Below are positions 51,935 to 60,690 of a stretch of DNA of 64,000 nucleotides, in pieces; position 1 is the first letter of the stretch, and every line of letters starts with the position of its first letter. Under the pieces are notes generated by a model. That model was given only the letters and a program-made list of their open reading frames with translations, was not told where the DNA came from and did no database searches. A program made the position numbers and the translations under genes. The DNA is from Nocardioides sp. S5. GTDB lineage: Bacteria; Actinomycetota; Actinomycetes; Propionibacteriales; Nocardioidaceae. The stretch is from positions 3,038,001 through 3,102,000 of the forward strand of contig NZ_CP022296.1 of NCBI RefSeq assembly GCF_017310035.1, read 5' to 3'.

Positions 51935-53671
51935 CTAGCTGCTCAGCTGGCTGTCGAAGAGCGCCTTCTCCGCCTCGTCGTTCCACGTGCCGCCGGGCGA
52001 CAGCTTCTCGGCGACCTGCGGCAGCGTCTCCTGCAGCTCGTCGAGCCCCATCAGAGGCAGGTCGTGGATCTGGGGGAAGATGAGGACCTTCCCGGAGTAG
52101 CTGCCCTCCACCAGGGCCCGGAGGCCGTCCTTGGCCGCCCGCATGCCGCCGACTGCACCCACGATCGACCCCGGCGAGAGCTCACCCCGGTTGGCCAGGT
52201 CCACCACCTGCTGCTGGTCGTGGATGGTGAGTCCCGAGGTCCCGGTGTACTGCGCGTTGTCGAGGTAGACCGCGCTCAGGTTCAACGGCGCCAGGGTGCC
52301 GTTGGGCACGCCTGCGAAGAAGACGAGCATGCCGTCGGGGTTCATCAGGGTGTCGGCCTCGGCCATCACGTCGGCGATGGGCACGCTGACCACCACGTCG
52401 TCGGCCCCCCGGCCGTCGGTGAGCCCCATGACGAAGTCGTGGAGGGACTGCTCCGAGGTCTGGGAGTTGAAGGTCACCAGCTCGCAGTCGTTGGCCTCCG
52501 CGAGGTGGGCCAGCCGGTCCTCGAGGCTCTTCAGCCGCTCGTCGCTCACCTCGGTGGCGACGATCGTGCGGGGACCGTCGGGCTGCTGGATGGCCCGCTG
52601 GACGTGCATGAGGCCCATGGGGCCGCCGGCGCCCACGAACACGGTGGTGCCACGCGGCCGCAGGTCGCAGCGGTTGCGCGCCTCTCCGTAGGAGGCGGCG
52701 ATGTCCGGTCCCCGACCACCGAGGTAGGCGGTGTAGTCGTAGTGGAGCCGACCCACGTCGAGGTCCACCAGGCCGTCCAGGGCGGTCTCCCCCACCAGGT
52801 TGAGGGTGCCCCGTCGGGCGATGCGCGTGGCCACGGCACCCGCCGTCGCCGCGGACCGCGGGTCGAGCATGACGATGTCGTCGAAGCCGGCGCCGTCGGT
52901 CAGCTCGTCCACCAGCGCCTGGAAGTCCTCGGGGCCGAGACCGTCGCGCACGATCGTCCTGGTCGAGGTGCCCTCCACGAGCCGCGCCACCGAGGCGGGC
53001 ACGTCGGTCAGCACGATCGTGTCCGGCGCGTCCAGGCCGGAGGAGAAGGCGTACTCCCGCTCGTCGCCGGGCCGGCCGATGATCCACATCGTCCCGCCGA
53101 CCCTGGGCTCGAGGCGTCGACGCTGGGTGTAGGCCGCCATCACACAACCCCAGGGCTCCAGCGTGGACGCCTCGGCGTAGCCCATCGTGTCAGGGAGCGG
53201 CAGCAGGCACGCCCCGTCGTCGGTCTCGAGCATCTCCGCGCCCATGAGGTGGTACTGGATGAGTCCTCCGGGGATGGTGTAGCCGTAGGCCGTGCTCGTG
53301 CCGTCCTGGTAGATGTCGGGCTGCACGGCCAGGCGCTGGCCGGCGTGGTAGCGGTCCTGGAGGTTGTCGCCGACCTCGATGACGGTGAGGCTCACCTCGT
53401 GCCCGAGACGGGTGGGCTCGGCGGACAGGTCGCGGTCGTAGAGCTTCGGGTGGCTGCCGCCCTGGCGCATGATCTTCACGTCCGAGAAGCACAGGCCCAC
53501 GCTGTCGATGCGCACCAGCATGTGGTCGGCGTCGGGCCGGGGCACCGGCACCAGCTCGGGCTGGTCGTCCCTGCCCATGTTGTCCTCGCCCGCACCCCAC
53601 AGGTGCCAGGCCCAGCCCTGCTCCGGGAGGTCGACGTCGGCTGCGCGGTAGCGGTCGTACTGTGAGGTCAT
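51935..53671 (-). CDS. long zinc-containing MDR dehydrogenase with two nucleotide-binding regions
   Basis: A 578-residue medium-chain dehydrogenase-like protein, well above the usual 340-400. The N-terminal GroES-like domain has likely catalytic-zinc ligands C61 (VGLCFSD), H91-E92 (LGHEVS) and E172 (LEPWG). Two Rossmann-like segments follow: a non-canonical one (about 190-310) and a canonical one with VGAGGPMGLMH (about 346-355). The structural-zinc Cys4 loop is absent. It lies upstream of mtlA, so it probably oxidises or reduces the sugar phosphate imported by the PTS; SorE-like L-sorbose-1-phosphate reductases are the nearest known idea. No standard MtlD is present. Confidence 0.78.
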   Translation of the reverse strand: MTSQYDRYRAADVDLPEQGWAWHLWGAGEDNMGRDDQPELVPVPRPDADHMLVRIDSVGLCFSDVKIMRQGGSHPKLYDRDLSAEPTRLGHEVSLTVIEVGDNLQDRYHAGQRLAVQPDIYQDGTSTAYGYTIPGGLIQYHLMGAEMLETDDGACLLPLPDTMGYAEASTLEPWGCVMAAYTQRRRLEPRVGGTMWIIGRPGDEREYAFSSGLDAPDTIVLTDVPASVARLVEGTSTRTIVRDGLGPEDFQALVDELTDGAGFDDIVMLDPRSAATAGAVATRIARRGTLNLVGETALDGLVDLDVGRLHYDYTAYLGGRGPDIAASYGEARNRCDLRPRGTTVFVGAGGPMGLMHVQRAIQQPDGPRTIVATEVSDERLKSLEDRLAHLAEANDCELVTFNSQTSEQSLHDFVMGLTDGRGADDVVVSVPIADVMAEADTLMNPDGMLVFFAGVPNGTLAPLNLSAVYLDNAQYTGTSGLTIHDQQQVVDLANRGELSPGSIVGAVGGMRAAKDGLRALVEGSYSGKVLIFPQIHDLPLMGLDELQETLPQVAEKLSPGGTWNDEAEKALFDSQLSS

Positions 53672-53729
53672 GCTTCCTCCGTGGTGAGGTGGTGGATGTC
53701 AGGGGACGGGGCCCAGAGCGCCAGCGGGC

Positions 53730-55409
53730 TCAGTGGCCCAGCAGCTCGCGGACCGCGGCACGTCCGGCCATCGGGTCCGCGGCACCGAGGGCCGCCTCGG
53801 CGGCGGCCTCGCAGGTCTCGAGGGTCACCTTGCCGAGCTGCGCCCCGACAGGGCGTACGGCGCGGGCAGCCATCGACAGCGACGAGATGCCCATGCCGAT
53901 GAGCGCCGTCGCGAGCAGCGGGTCGGCGGCGGCCTCACCGCAGACGCCGACGGGCTTGCCCGCCTCGGTGCCGGCGTGCGCGGTGATCGCGATCAGCTGG
54001 AGCACCGCGGGCTGCCACGGGTCGGTGAGGTGCGCCAGGTCGGTGGCCATGCGGTCGGCGGCCATGGCGTACTGGGTGAGGTCGTTGGTGCCGATCGAGA
54101 GGAAGTCGACGACCTCGAGCATCCGGTGCGCCAGGAGCGCGGCGCTGGGGATCTCGACCATCACGCCGGCCTTGAGCCCCCGGGCGTGCACCTTCGCCGC
54201 GAAGTCGGCGGCCTCCGCGACCGTGGCGACCATCGGCGCCATCACCCAGGTCTCGGTGCCGGTGCGCTCGGCCGCGGCGGCGACCGCGTCGAGCTGGCGG
54301 TCCATGAGGCCGGGGTTGCCGAAGCTGAGCCGCAGGCCGCGCACGCCGAGGGCGGGGTTCTCCTCGCCCTCCTGCGTGGCGAACGCGATCGGCTTGTCGG
54401 AGCCTGCGTCGAGGGTGCGGACGACGACGTAACGGCCGTCGGAGTAGGGCGAGAGGACGCTCGCGTAGATGTCGGTCTGCTCCTCCACGCTCGGCTCGTC
54501 CTTGCGGTTGAGGAAGCACAGCTCGGTGCGGAACAGTCCCACACCCTGGACCGGCTCGGCGCCGGCCGAGGCGGACGAGGGCCCGTCGGCGACGTTGGCG
54601 AGCAGCTTGACCGGCAGGCCGTCGGCCGTGGCGGCCGGACCGCTCCAGTGGGCCAGCTCCTCGCGCAGCCGCCGGCTCTCCTCGACCCGGGTGCGTGCCT
54701 CCTCGGGGTCGGCGCCCTGCTCGATCGAGCCGGTCTCGCCGTCGACGACGACGAAGGTCCCGCTCGCGAGCTCCATGACACCGGCCGCCCCGACCACGCA
54801 GGGGATGCCGAGCTGGCGGGCGATGATCGCGGTGTGGCTCGTGGCGCCGCCCCGCTCGGTGACGAGGGCGGTGACGAGCTCGGGGTCGAGGCCGGAGGTG
54901 TCGCTGGGCGCGAGGTCCTCGGCCACGAGGATCGACGGCTCCGTCGGCGTGGGCACTCCGGGTGCGGGCTCGCCGACGAGGTGCGCCACGACCCGGCGCT
55001 CGATGTCACGCAGGTCGGTCACCCGCTCGGCCATCAGGCCGCCCATGTTGGTGAAGATCGTGGCGAACTGCTCCACCGCGCCCTGCACGGCCGCGACCGG
55101 ACCCTGACCGGCATTGAGGTTCTTGGCCACCGCCGAGCGCAGGCCCTTGTCGCGGGCGAGGCCGGCGCTGGCGGTGAGCACCTCGGCGGCGGCGCCCTGC
55201 GCGGCGACCGCCTTGGTGGAGAAGGTCTCCGCCACGGCCGCTGCCGCGTCGTCGTACGCCGCCAGCGCGGCGTCGGCGTCGGCGAAGTCGCCGTCGCCGT
55301 AGCGGGCGATCGCGTCGGGCGAGACCTCGCCACGGACGTGGAGGACGGGGCCCGCGGCGACACCCGGCACGACCGGGGTCCCGCTCAGGACGTGCTCGGC
55401 TGTGGTCAT
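53730..55409 (-). CDS. ptsI: phosphoenolpyruvate-protein phosphotransferase (PTS enzyme I)
   Basis: A 559-residue enzyme I that takes phosphate from PEP and hands it to HPr. The phospho-His is H192 in TERGGATSHTAIIARQ; PEP-site motifs are GVGLFRTELCFL, DAGSDKPIAF and VCGEAAADPLLATALIGMGISSLS. The ATG at 55409 begins the family-like start and TACGGT ends six bases upstream, suggesting a leaderless message. It is divergent from the fructose operon that contains HPr, so both sugar systems in this block should share it. Confidence 0.95.
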   Translation of the reverse strand: MTTAEHVLSGTPVVPGVAAGPVLHVRGEVSPDAIARYGDGDFADADAALAAYDDAAAAVAETFSTKAVAAQGAAAEVLTASAGLARDKGLRSAVAKNLNAGQGPVAAVQGAVEQFATIFTNMGGLMAERVTDLRDIERRVVAHLVGEPAPGVPTPTEPSILVAEDLAPSDTSGLDPELVTALVTERGGATSHTAIIARQLGIPCVVGAAGVMELASGTFVVVDGETGSIEQGADPEEARTRVEESRRLREELAHWSGPAATADGLPVKLLANVADGPSSASAGAEPVQGVGLFRTELCFLNRKDEPSVEEQTDIYASVLSPYSDGRYVVVRTLDAGSDKPIAFATQEGEENPALGVRGLRLSFGNPGLMDRQLDAVAAAAERTGTETWVMAPMVATVAEAADFAAKVHARGLKAGVMVEIPSAALLAHRMLEVVDFLSIGTNDLTQYAMAADRMATDLAHLTDPWQPAVLQLIAITAHAGTEAGKPVGVCGEAAADPLLATALIGMGISSLSMAARAVRPVGAQLGKVTLETCEAAAEAALGAADPMAGRAAVRELLGH

Positions 55410-55415
55410 GGACAC

Positions 55416-55421
55416 ACCGTA
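55416..55421 (-). promoter_or_regulatory. TANNNT box, leaderless promoter of ptsI
   Basis: TACGGT on the minus strand ends six bases before the ATG at 55409. It lies within the divergent control region shared with the fructose operon. Confidence 0.5.
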
Positions 55422-55434
55422 GATCACCGCGTTG

Positions 55435-55470
55435 TTGACAAGCAACACATTCGGGACTAAAACAACACAT
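55435..55470 (+). promoter_or_regulatory. fructose operon promoter and DeoR-type operators
   Basis: TTGACA (55435-55440) and TAAAAC (55458-55463) are 17 bases apart. Two identical CAACACAT sites (55443-55450 and 55463-55470) start 20 bases apart, one in the spacer and one overlapping the end of the -10 box, well placed for repression by the adjacent DeoR-family protein. The same region lies upstream of ptsI on the other strand. Confidence 0.65.
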
Positions 55471-55495
55471 ACACAGATTCGCCGGAAGGGGACCG

Positions 55496-56263
55496 ATGTA
55501 CGCCGAGGAACGCCAGCAGGCGATGGCCCACCTCATCAGCCGCCGCGGGCGCCTGTCGGTGGTCCAGCTGGCCGAGGAGTTCGAGGTCACGACCGAGACG
55601 GTTCGTCGCGACCTCTCCACCCTCGACCGGATGGGACTGGTCCGTCGTGTGCACGGGGGCGCCGTCCCCGCGGGCTCCCTCACGGTCATCGAGTCCGGCA
55701 TCGTCGAGCGCGACCAGTCCAACACCCAGGCCAAGGAAGCCATCGCCAACGCCGCCGTCGCGCTCCTGCCCCCGCCCGACTCGGTCGTCGTCATCGACGC
55801 CGGCACCACCACCGCCCGCTTCGCCGCCGCGCTGCCGCGCGACCACCGCCTGATCGTGATCACGCACGCGGTCCCGGTGGCCACCAGGCTCGCGGGCCTG
55901 CCCCAGATCGAGCTGCACCTGCTGCCCGGCAAGGTGCGCCCCACCACCCACGCCGCCGTCGGCTCCGGCACCGTCGCCGCCCTCGCCGACCTGCGCGCGG
56001 ACGTGGCGTTCATCGCCACCAACGGCCTCACCGTGGGCCACGGCCTGACGACGCCCGACAGCGACGAGGCGGCCACCAAGCGCGCCATGATCGCGTGCGC
56101 GCGTCGCACGGTCGTGCTGGCCGACTCGAGCAAGCTGGGCGTGGAGACGGCCGTGCGCTTCGCCACGCTCGACAGCCTGGACGTGCTCGTCACCGACAGC
56201 GACATCGAGGCCGCGGACCGCCGCGCGCTGGAATCCACCGGTTTAGAGGTAGTGGTCGCATGA
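55496..56263 (+). CDS. DeoR-family regulator of fructose use
   Basis: A 255-residue repressor. The N-terminal winged helix (MYAEERQQAMAHLISRRGRLSVVQLAEEFEVTTETVRRDL in pieces, about 1-55) carries the family signature TVRRDLSTLDRMGLVRRVHGGAV. The C-terminal DeoRC sensor domain has VVVIDAGTTTARFA and VAFIATNGLTVGHGLTTPD, which in homologues binds sugar phosphates such as fructose-1-phosphate. It is first in the operon, and its stop overlaps fruK (ATGA). It likely binds the CAACACAT pair upstream. AAGGGGA precedes the ATG. Confidence 0.92.
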   Translation: MYAEERQQAMAHLISRRGRLSVVQLAEEFEVTTETVRRDLSTLDRMGLVRRVHGGAVPAGSLTVIESGIVERDQSNTQAKEAIANAAVALLPPPDSVVVIDAGTTTARFAAALPRDHRLIVITHAVPVATRLAGLPQIELHLLPGKVRPTTHAAVGSGTVAALADLRADVAFIATNGLTVGHGLTTPDSDEAATKRAMIACARRTVVLADSSKLGVETAVRFATLDSLDVLVTDSDIEAADRRALESTGLEVVVA

Positions 56264-57213
56264 TCCTGACGCTGACGCCGAACCCCAGCTTCGACCGGAC
56301 CGTCGCCCTCGACGGCGAGCTGGCCCGCGGCCAGGTCCACCGGGTCCTCTCGGTGACCTCCCAGGCGGGGGGCAAGGGGGTCAACATCTCCCGCGCGGCC
56401 GTCAGCGCCCACATCCCCAGCATCGCCGTCGTACCTGCCCTCAAGGACGACGCCTTCGTGCTCGAGCTGCTCGGCGCCGGCATCGACTGCCGCCCGGTGC
56501 GGCCCGCGGGCGACGTACGCGTCAACCTCACCATCACCGAGCCCGACGGCACCACCACCAAGCTCAACTCCCCCGGCGCCGAGGTGTCGCGCGACGACCT
56601 CGAGCGGATGGCGGAGGCGGTGCTGGCCCGCGCCGGCAACGCCGCGTGGACCGTGCTCGCGGGCTCGCTGCCGGCCGGTGCCCCGGTCGACTTCTACGCC
56701 GACCTCGTACGCCGCCTGCGCGCCGTCGGCGGGCACGTCGCCGTCGACACCAGCGACGCGCCGCTCCGGGCGCTCGTCGACGCGCTGCCGGAGGCGGCCC
56801 CCGACCTGATGAAACCCAACGGCGAGGAGCTGGCCTCCTTCACCGGCGGCGACCCCGACGAGCTCGAGGCGGACCCGGCCGCGACCGCCGTCGCCGCCCG
56901 CCAGCTCCTCGAGCGCGGCGTGGGCGCGGTGCTCGCCACCCTCGGTGGCAACGGCGCCGTGCTGGTGACCCCCGAGGGCGCGTGGCACGCCACCCCTCCC
57001 CCCACCACGGTCGTGAGCACCGTCGGTGCGGGCGACTCCAGCCTCTTCGGCTACCTGCTCGGCGACATCCGGGGCCTGCCCGCCCCGGAGCGCCTGGCAC
57101 TGGCCGTCGCCTACGGCAGCGCCGCCGCAGGACTACCAGGAACCACCATCCCCCAGCCGTCGCAGCTACGCACCGAGCTCGTCGGCGTCACTCCACTCGG
57201 AGGCACCGCATGA
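56260..57213 (+). CDS. fruK: 1-phosphofructokinase
   Basis: A 317-residue PfkB-family kinase that turns fructose-1-phosphate into fructose-1,6-bisphosphate. It begins MILTLTPNPSFDRTVALDGEL, with the family SQAGGKGVNISRAAVSAH motif and the catalytic VVSTVGAGDSSLFGYLLGD loop near the C-terminus (Asp of GAGD). Its ATG overlaps the DeoR stop, and its own stop overlaps the fruA start, so the three genes are tightly coupled. Confidence 0.94.
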   Translation: MILTLTPNPSFDRTVALDGELARGQVHRVLSVTSQAGGKGVNISRAAVSAHIPSIAVVPALKDDAFVLELLGAGIDCRPVRPAGDVRVNLTITEPDGTTTKLNSPGAEVSRDDLERMAEAVLARAGNAAWTVLAGSLPAGAPVDFYADLVRRLRAVGGHVAVDTSDAPLRALVDALPEAAPDLMKPNGEELASFTGGDPDELEADPAATAVAARQLLERGVGAVLATLGGNGAVLVTPEGAWHATPPPTTVVSTVGAGDSSLFGYLLGDIRGLPAPERLALAVAYGSAAAGLPGTTIPQPSQLRTELVGVTPLGGTA

Positions 57214-59360
57214 CCGCCCTCATCACCACAGACCTCGTCCGGCTGAGTGCCGACTGGGGGTCCGACAAGCACGACGTGATCCGTGCGCTGGCCGCCGTGG
57301 TCGGCGACGCCGGACGCGCCACGTCGGTCGACCAGCTCGTCGAGGACGCCTTCGCCCGCGAGGCGACGTCCGCGACCGGACTGCCCGGCGCGATCGCGAT
57401 CCCCCACTGCCGGACCACCGGCGTGGAGGTCCCGACCCTCGCCTTCGCCCGCCTCGAGCCGCCGGTCGACTTCGGCGCCAAGGACGGCCCGGCCGACCTC
57501 GCCTTCCTCATCGCCGCACCCGCCGGCGGCGACGCCGACCACCTCACCATCCTCACCAAGCTGGCCCGCGCGCTGGTGAAGCCCGCCTTCACCGACGCCC
57601 TGCGCGCCGCCGGGTCGGACGAGGAGGTCGTCGACCTCATCGCCCACGAGCTCGGCGAGCCCGCCGCCACCAGGCCCGCGCCCGCCTCGGGTGCACCGTC
57701 CGGGGCGGCCACCCCGACCGGTGGCGAGACCACCGTGCCGGGCCAGGCCGACGCGTCGACCCCCAGCGCCGGGGACGTCGCCACCACCACCGATGCTGCG
57801 GGCGTCAAGCCCTCCCTGGTCGCCGTCACCGCCTGCCCGACGGGGATCGCGCACACTTACATGGCGGCCGAGGCTCTGGAGGCCGCCGCCGAGCGCGCCG
57901 GCGTCGAGCTCCACGTCGAGACGCAGGGCTCGGCCGGATCGACCCCGCTGGCTCCGGCGACGATCGCTGCTGCCGGCGCCGTGATCTTCGCCGTCGACGT
58001 GGGCGTGCGCGACCGGTCCCGCTTCGCTGGCAAGCCGATGGTGAGCTCGAGCGTCAAGCGTCCGATCGACGATGCCGACGCGATGATCGCCGAGGCGCTG
58101 CGCTACGCCGCCGACCCGTCGGGCTCCCCGAGGGTCGAGGGCGAGGCGGGCACCGCCGACTCCGCCGCCACCGGGCAGGAGACCTGGGGCGGGCGCACCC
58201 GGCGCGTGCTGATGACCGGTGTCTCCTACATGATCCCCTTCGTCGCGGCGGGCGGCCTGCTGATCGCGCTCAGCTTCCTGCTCGGCGGCTACGAGATCGT
58301 CGGCCCCTACGGCGACATCGCCGTGGACAACACCCTCCTCGACCCGCCCGACGTCGACGCCCTCGGCCTCGACCACGCGCTGTTCGGCTCAGGGGTGCTG
58401 GCCTACATCGGGGCCATCTTCTTCATCATCGGCAAGACGGCGTTCATGTTCTTCGTGCCCGCCCTGGCCGGCTACATCGCCTACGCCATCGCGGACCGCC
58501 CCGGCATCGCGCCCGGCTTCGTGATGGGCGGCCTCGCGATCAACATCTTCAACGTGCAGACGTCCGGCGACGACCCGGTCGGCCTGGCCCAGACCGGGTT
58601 CCTCGGCGCCATCGTCGGCGGCGTGCTCGCCGGCGTGATCGCGCACTGGCTCCAGCAGCGCAAGGTGCCCACCTGGGCGCGCGGCCTGATGCCCGTCCTG
58701 GTGATCCCGCTGGTCACCTCGATCATCGCCGGCCTCCTGATGGTCCTCGTCTTCGGCAAGCCGATCGCGTGGCTGATGACCCAGCTCAGCGACGGCCTCA
58801 ACAGCATGAGCGGCTCGAATGCCGTGGCGCTCGGCGTCATCCTCGGCCTGATGATGGCCTTCGACATGGGTGGCCCCCTCAACAAGGTGGCCTACAGCTT
58901 CGCGGCCGCCGGTGTCGGCACCGCTGCAGCCGCCTCCGCGGACGCCCCCGAGCTGAAGATCATGGCCGCGGTGATGCTGGCCGGCATGGTGCCGCCCATC
59001 GCGCTGGCGCTGTCCACCGTGGTGCGCCCCGGGCTCTACACCCAGGCCGAGCGGGAGAACGGCAAGGCCGGCTGGCTGCTCGGCGCATCCTTCATCACGG
59101 AGGGCGCGATCCCCTTCGCGGCCGCCGACCCGCTGCGGGTGATCCCGGCGATCATGGCCGGCAGCGCCGTCACGGGCGGGCTGTCCATGGCCCTCGACGT
59201 CTCCGTCCGCGCTCCCCACGGAGGCATCTTCGTGCTCTTCGCGGTGTCCAACATCGTCGGCTACCTGATCTCGCTGGCCGCGGGCGTCCTCGTGGGTGCT
59301 GGGCTGGTCACCGCCCTGAAGAGCGTCGGCAGCAGCGACGCCGACGTCGCTACTGTCTGA
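57210..59360 (+). CDS. fruA: PTS fructose transporter subunit IIABC
   Basis: A 716-residue fused transporter. IIA (about 1-150) has the phospho-His H66 in AIAIPHCRTTG. A Pro/Thr-rich linker leads to IIB with the phospho-Cys C209 in VAVTACPTGIAHTYMAAEAL. The IIC membrane domain (about 330-705) has about nine helices including GVSYMIPFVAAGGLLIALSF and FDMGGPLNKVAYSFAAAG. It imports fructose as fructose-1-phosphate, which FruK then uses. The ATG overlaps the fruK stop. Confidence 0.95.
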   Translation: MTALITTDLVRLSADWGSDKHDVIRALAAVVGDAGRATSVDQLVEDAFAREATSATGLPGAIAIPHCRTTGVEVPTLAFARLEPPVDFGAKDGPADLAFLIAAPAGGDADHLTILTKLARALVKPAFTDALRAAGSDEEVVDLIAHELGEPAATRPAPASGAPSGAATPTGGETTVPGQADASTPSAGDVATTTDAAGVKPSLVAVTACPTGIAHTYMAAEALEAAAERAGVELHVETQGSAGSTPLAPATIAAAGAVIFAVDVGVRDRSRFAGKPMVSSSVKRPIDDADAMIAEALRYAADPSGSPRVEGEAGTADSAATGQETWGGRTRRVLMTGVSYMIPFVAAGGLLIALSFLLGGYEIVGPYGDIAVDNTLLDPPDVDALGLDHALFGSGVLAYIGAIFFIIGKTAFMFFVPALAGYIAYAIADRPGIAPGFVMGGLAINIFNVQTSGDDPVGLAQTGFLGAIVGGVLAGVIAHWLQQRKVPTWARGLMPVLVIPLVTSIIAGLLMVLVFGKPIAWLMTQLSDGLNSMSGSNAVALGVILGLMMAFDMGGPLNKVAYSFAAAGVGTAAAASADAPELKIMAAVMLAGMVPPIALALSTVVRPGLYTQAERENGKAGWLLGASFITEGAIPFAAADPLRVIPAIMAGSAVTGGLSMALDVSVRAPHGGIFVLFAVSNIVGYLISLAAGVLVGAGLVTALKSVGSSDADVATV

Positions 59361-59397
59361 CCCACCAGTCCGCTCGACCAAGACACCTAGGAGAACC

Positions 59398-59640
59398 ATG
59401 CCCAGCAAGTCCGTCGTCGTCGGCTCCGCCGTCGGCCTCCACGCCCGTCCCGCCGCGATCATCGCCGAGAAGGCCGGTGAGCTCGGCTCCGACGTCACCA
59501 TCAACGGTGTCGACGCGAGCTCGTCGCTGATGATCATGACCCTGGGAGCCGGCAACGGCGACACCGTCGAGGTGGCCGGGGACGACCAGGCCGCCGTCGA
59601 CACGATCGCTGCGCTCGTCGAGCAGGACCTCGACGCCTGA
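59398..59640 (+). CDS. ptsH: phosphocarrier protein HPr
   Basis: An 80-residue HPr with the phospho-His H15 in VGLHARPAAIIAEKAG and the conserved SSLMIMTLGAGNGD helix; a Ser cluster occupies the position of the regulatory Ser46 region. It moves phosphate from enzyme I to the IIA domains of FruA and MtlF. AGGAGAACC lies just upstream of the ATG. It ends the DeoR-fruK-fruA operon and is followed by a large hairpin. Confidence 0.95.
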   Translation: MPSKSVVVGSAVGLHARPAAIIAEKAGELGSDVTINGVDASSSLMIMTLGAGNGDTVEVAGDDQAAVDTIAALVEQDLDA

Positions 59641-59664
59641 GGCCCCTCCTCCCCTGACCGCCGT

Positions 59665-59720
59665 GGGCGGCGTACGAGCGGGACCCCGAGCTGCGCCGGG
59701 GTCGACCTCGTACGTCGCCC
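59665..59720. terminator. terminator between ptsH and the 59728 gene
   Basis: GGGCGGCGTACGAG pairs with CTCGTACGTCGCCC, and ACCCCG pairs with CGGGGT inside it, forming an interrupted hairpin between the two convergent genes. Confidence 0.7.
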
Positions 59721-59727
59721 GCGCGCG

Positions 59728-60690
59728 TCAGCCGTGCTCGCGCAGGGCCAGGTACACGGCACGGATGCCGACGGCTCGTTCCATCTCGTGCAGCACGGTG
59801 CCGAAGAACTGCTCGCGATAGGTCTCGTCGGTGACGGTGGCGACCGTGAGGTAGAGCGCCGAGAACGCTGCCAGGAAGATCGAGACCTGGAACAGCTCGA
59901 TGGTGAGGTTCGCGGTCGGCTCGCCGATCCAGGTCTCGACGACGTCGTCACGCATGACCATCGAGCCGAAGAGCATGAAGAACAGGAAGACCGTGGCCGA
60001 GAGCAGCAGGACCTGGACCGCCTGGATCACCAGCAGCACCAGCACCAGGTTCCAGCGCTCGAAGCCGTGGACCTCGGCGTAGGCCGCCGGGTCGGCCTCA
60101 GGGTCCTCGACCAGGTCACGCGCAGCGCCCTCCAGCGGAGTGCCTCGGCACGCGAGGAGCAGCAACGCGTCGTCGACCTGGTCGTCCGTCCGGTCGACCT
60201 CCTCGGGCAGGCGCACCAGCAGGAACAGGGTGGCGAGGACCCCGAAGAGGAGGGCGACGAGCCACAGCGCGGCGCCGTCCTGGCGCGACGAGACCTGCCA
60301 GACCTCGGCGTTGATGAAGAGGAACGTCACGAAGATCAGGAGGAGCGGAAGGGCGCGCGTCATCATCGGCAGCACGGTCCGCAGGCTGCCGAAGGCACGA
60401 TGCAGCGCCCACCGCAGGATCGGGCGGGCGTTGAGCGCGGTCAGGGCGTACCAGCCGGCCGCGAGCATGCCGAGCGTCACGGCGGTCGCCGGGGCGAGGG
60501 TCAGCTGGCCGGAGACGATGGCGAGAGCGACCCCGGCGCCTGCTGCGGCCAAGCCGGTCAGCACGACAAGAGGCACGGTGCGTCCGAGCCGGAGCGCGTC
60601 CCGGGCGCCGGCACGCTGCTCCGGCACGAAGTACGGCAGTCCGTGGGCGAGGAACCACGAGTCGGTCGCCACCAGCCGCGGATCAACCAC
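59728..60690 (-). CDS. membrane protein of unknown function
   Basis: A 320-residue protein with six or seven hydrophobic segments: two near 38-90, LPLLLIFVTFLFINAEVW, ALWLVALLFGVLATLFLLV, LVLVLLVIQAVQVLLLSATVFLFFMLFG and FLAAFSALYLTVATV. A cytoplasmic loop (PEEVDRTDDQVDDALLLLACRGTPLEGAA) lies between them. I do not recognise a family. The GTG start overlaps the ribF stop by eight bases, so it is tied to the infB-rbfA-truB-ribF operon. Confidence 0.7.
   Translation of the reverse strand: MVDPRLVATDSWFLAHGLPYFVPEQRAGARDALRLGRTVPLVVLTGLAAAGAGVALAIVSGQLTLAPATAVTLGMLAAGWYALTALNARPILRWALHRAFGSLRTVLPMMTRALPLLLIFVTFLFINAEVWQVSSRQDGAALWLVALLFGVLATLFLLVRLPEEVDRTDDQVDDALLLLACRGTPLEGAARDLVEDPEADPAAYAEVHGFERWNLVLVLLVIQAVQVLLLSATVFLFFMLFGSMVMRDDVVETWIGEPTANLTIELFQVSIFLAAFSALYLTVATVTDETYREQFFGTVLHEMERAVGIRAVYLALREHG

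Noticed and set aside
53730..59640. Reading the block as two independent PTS systems
   Set aside because: Only one enzyme I and one HPr gene are present; the two transporters most simply share them.
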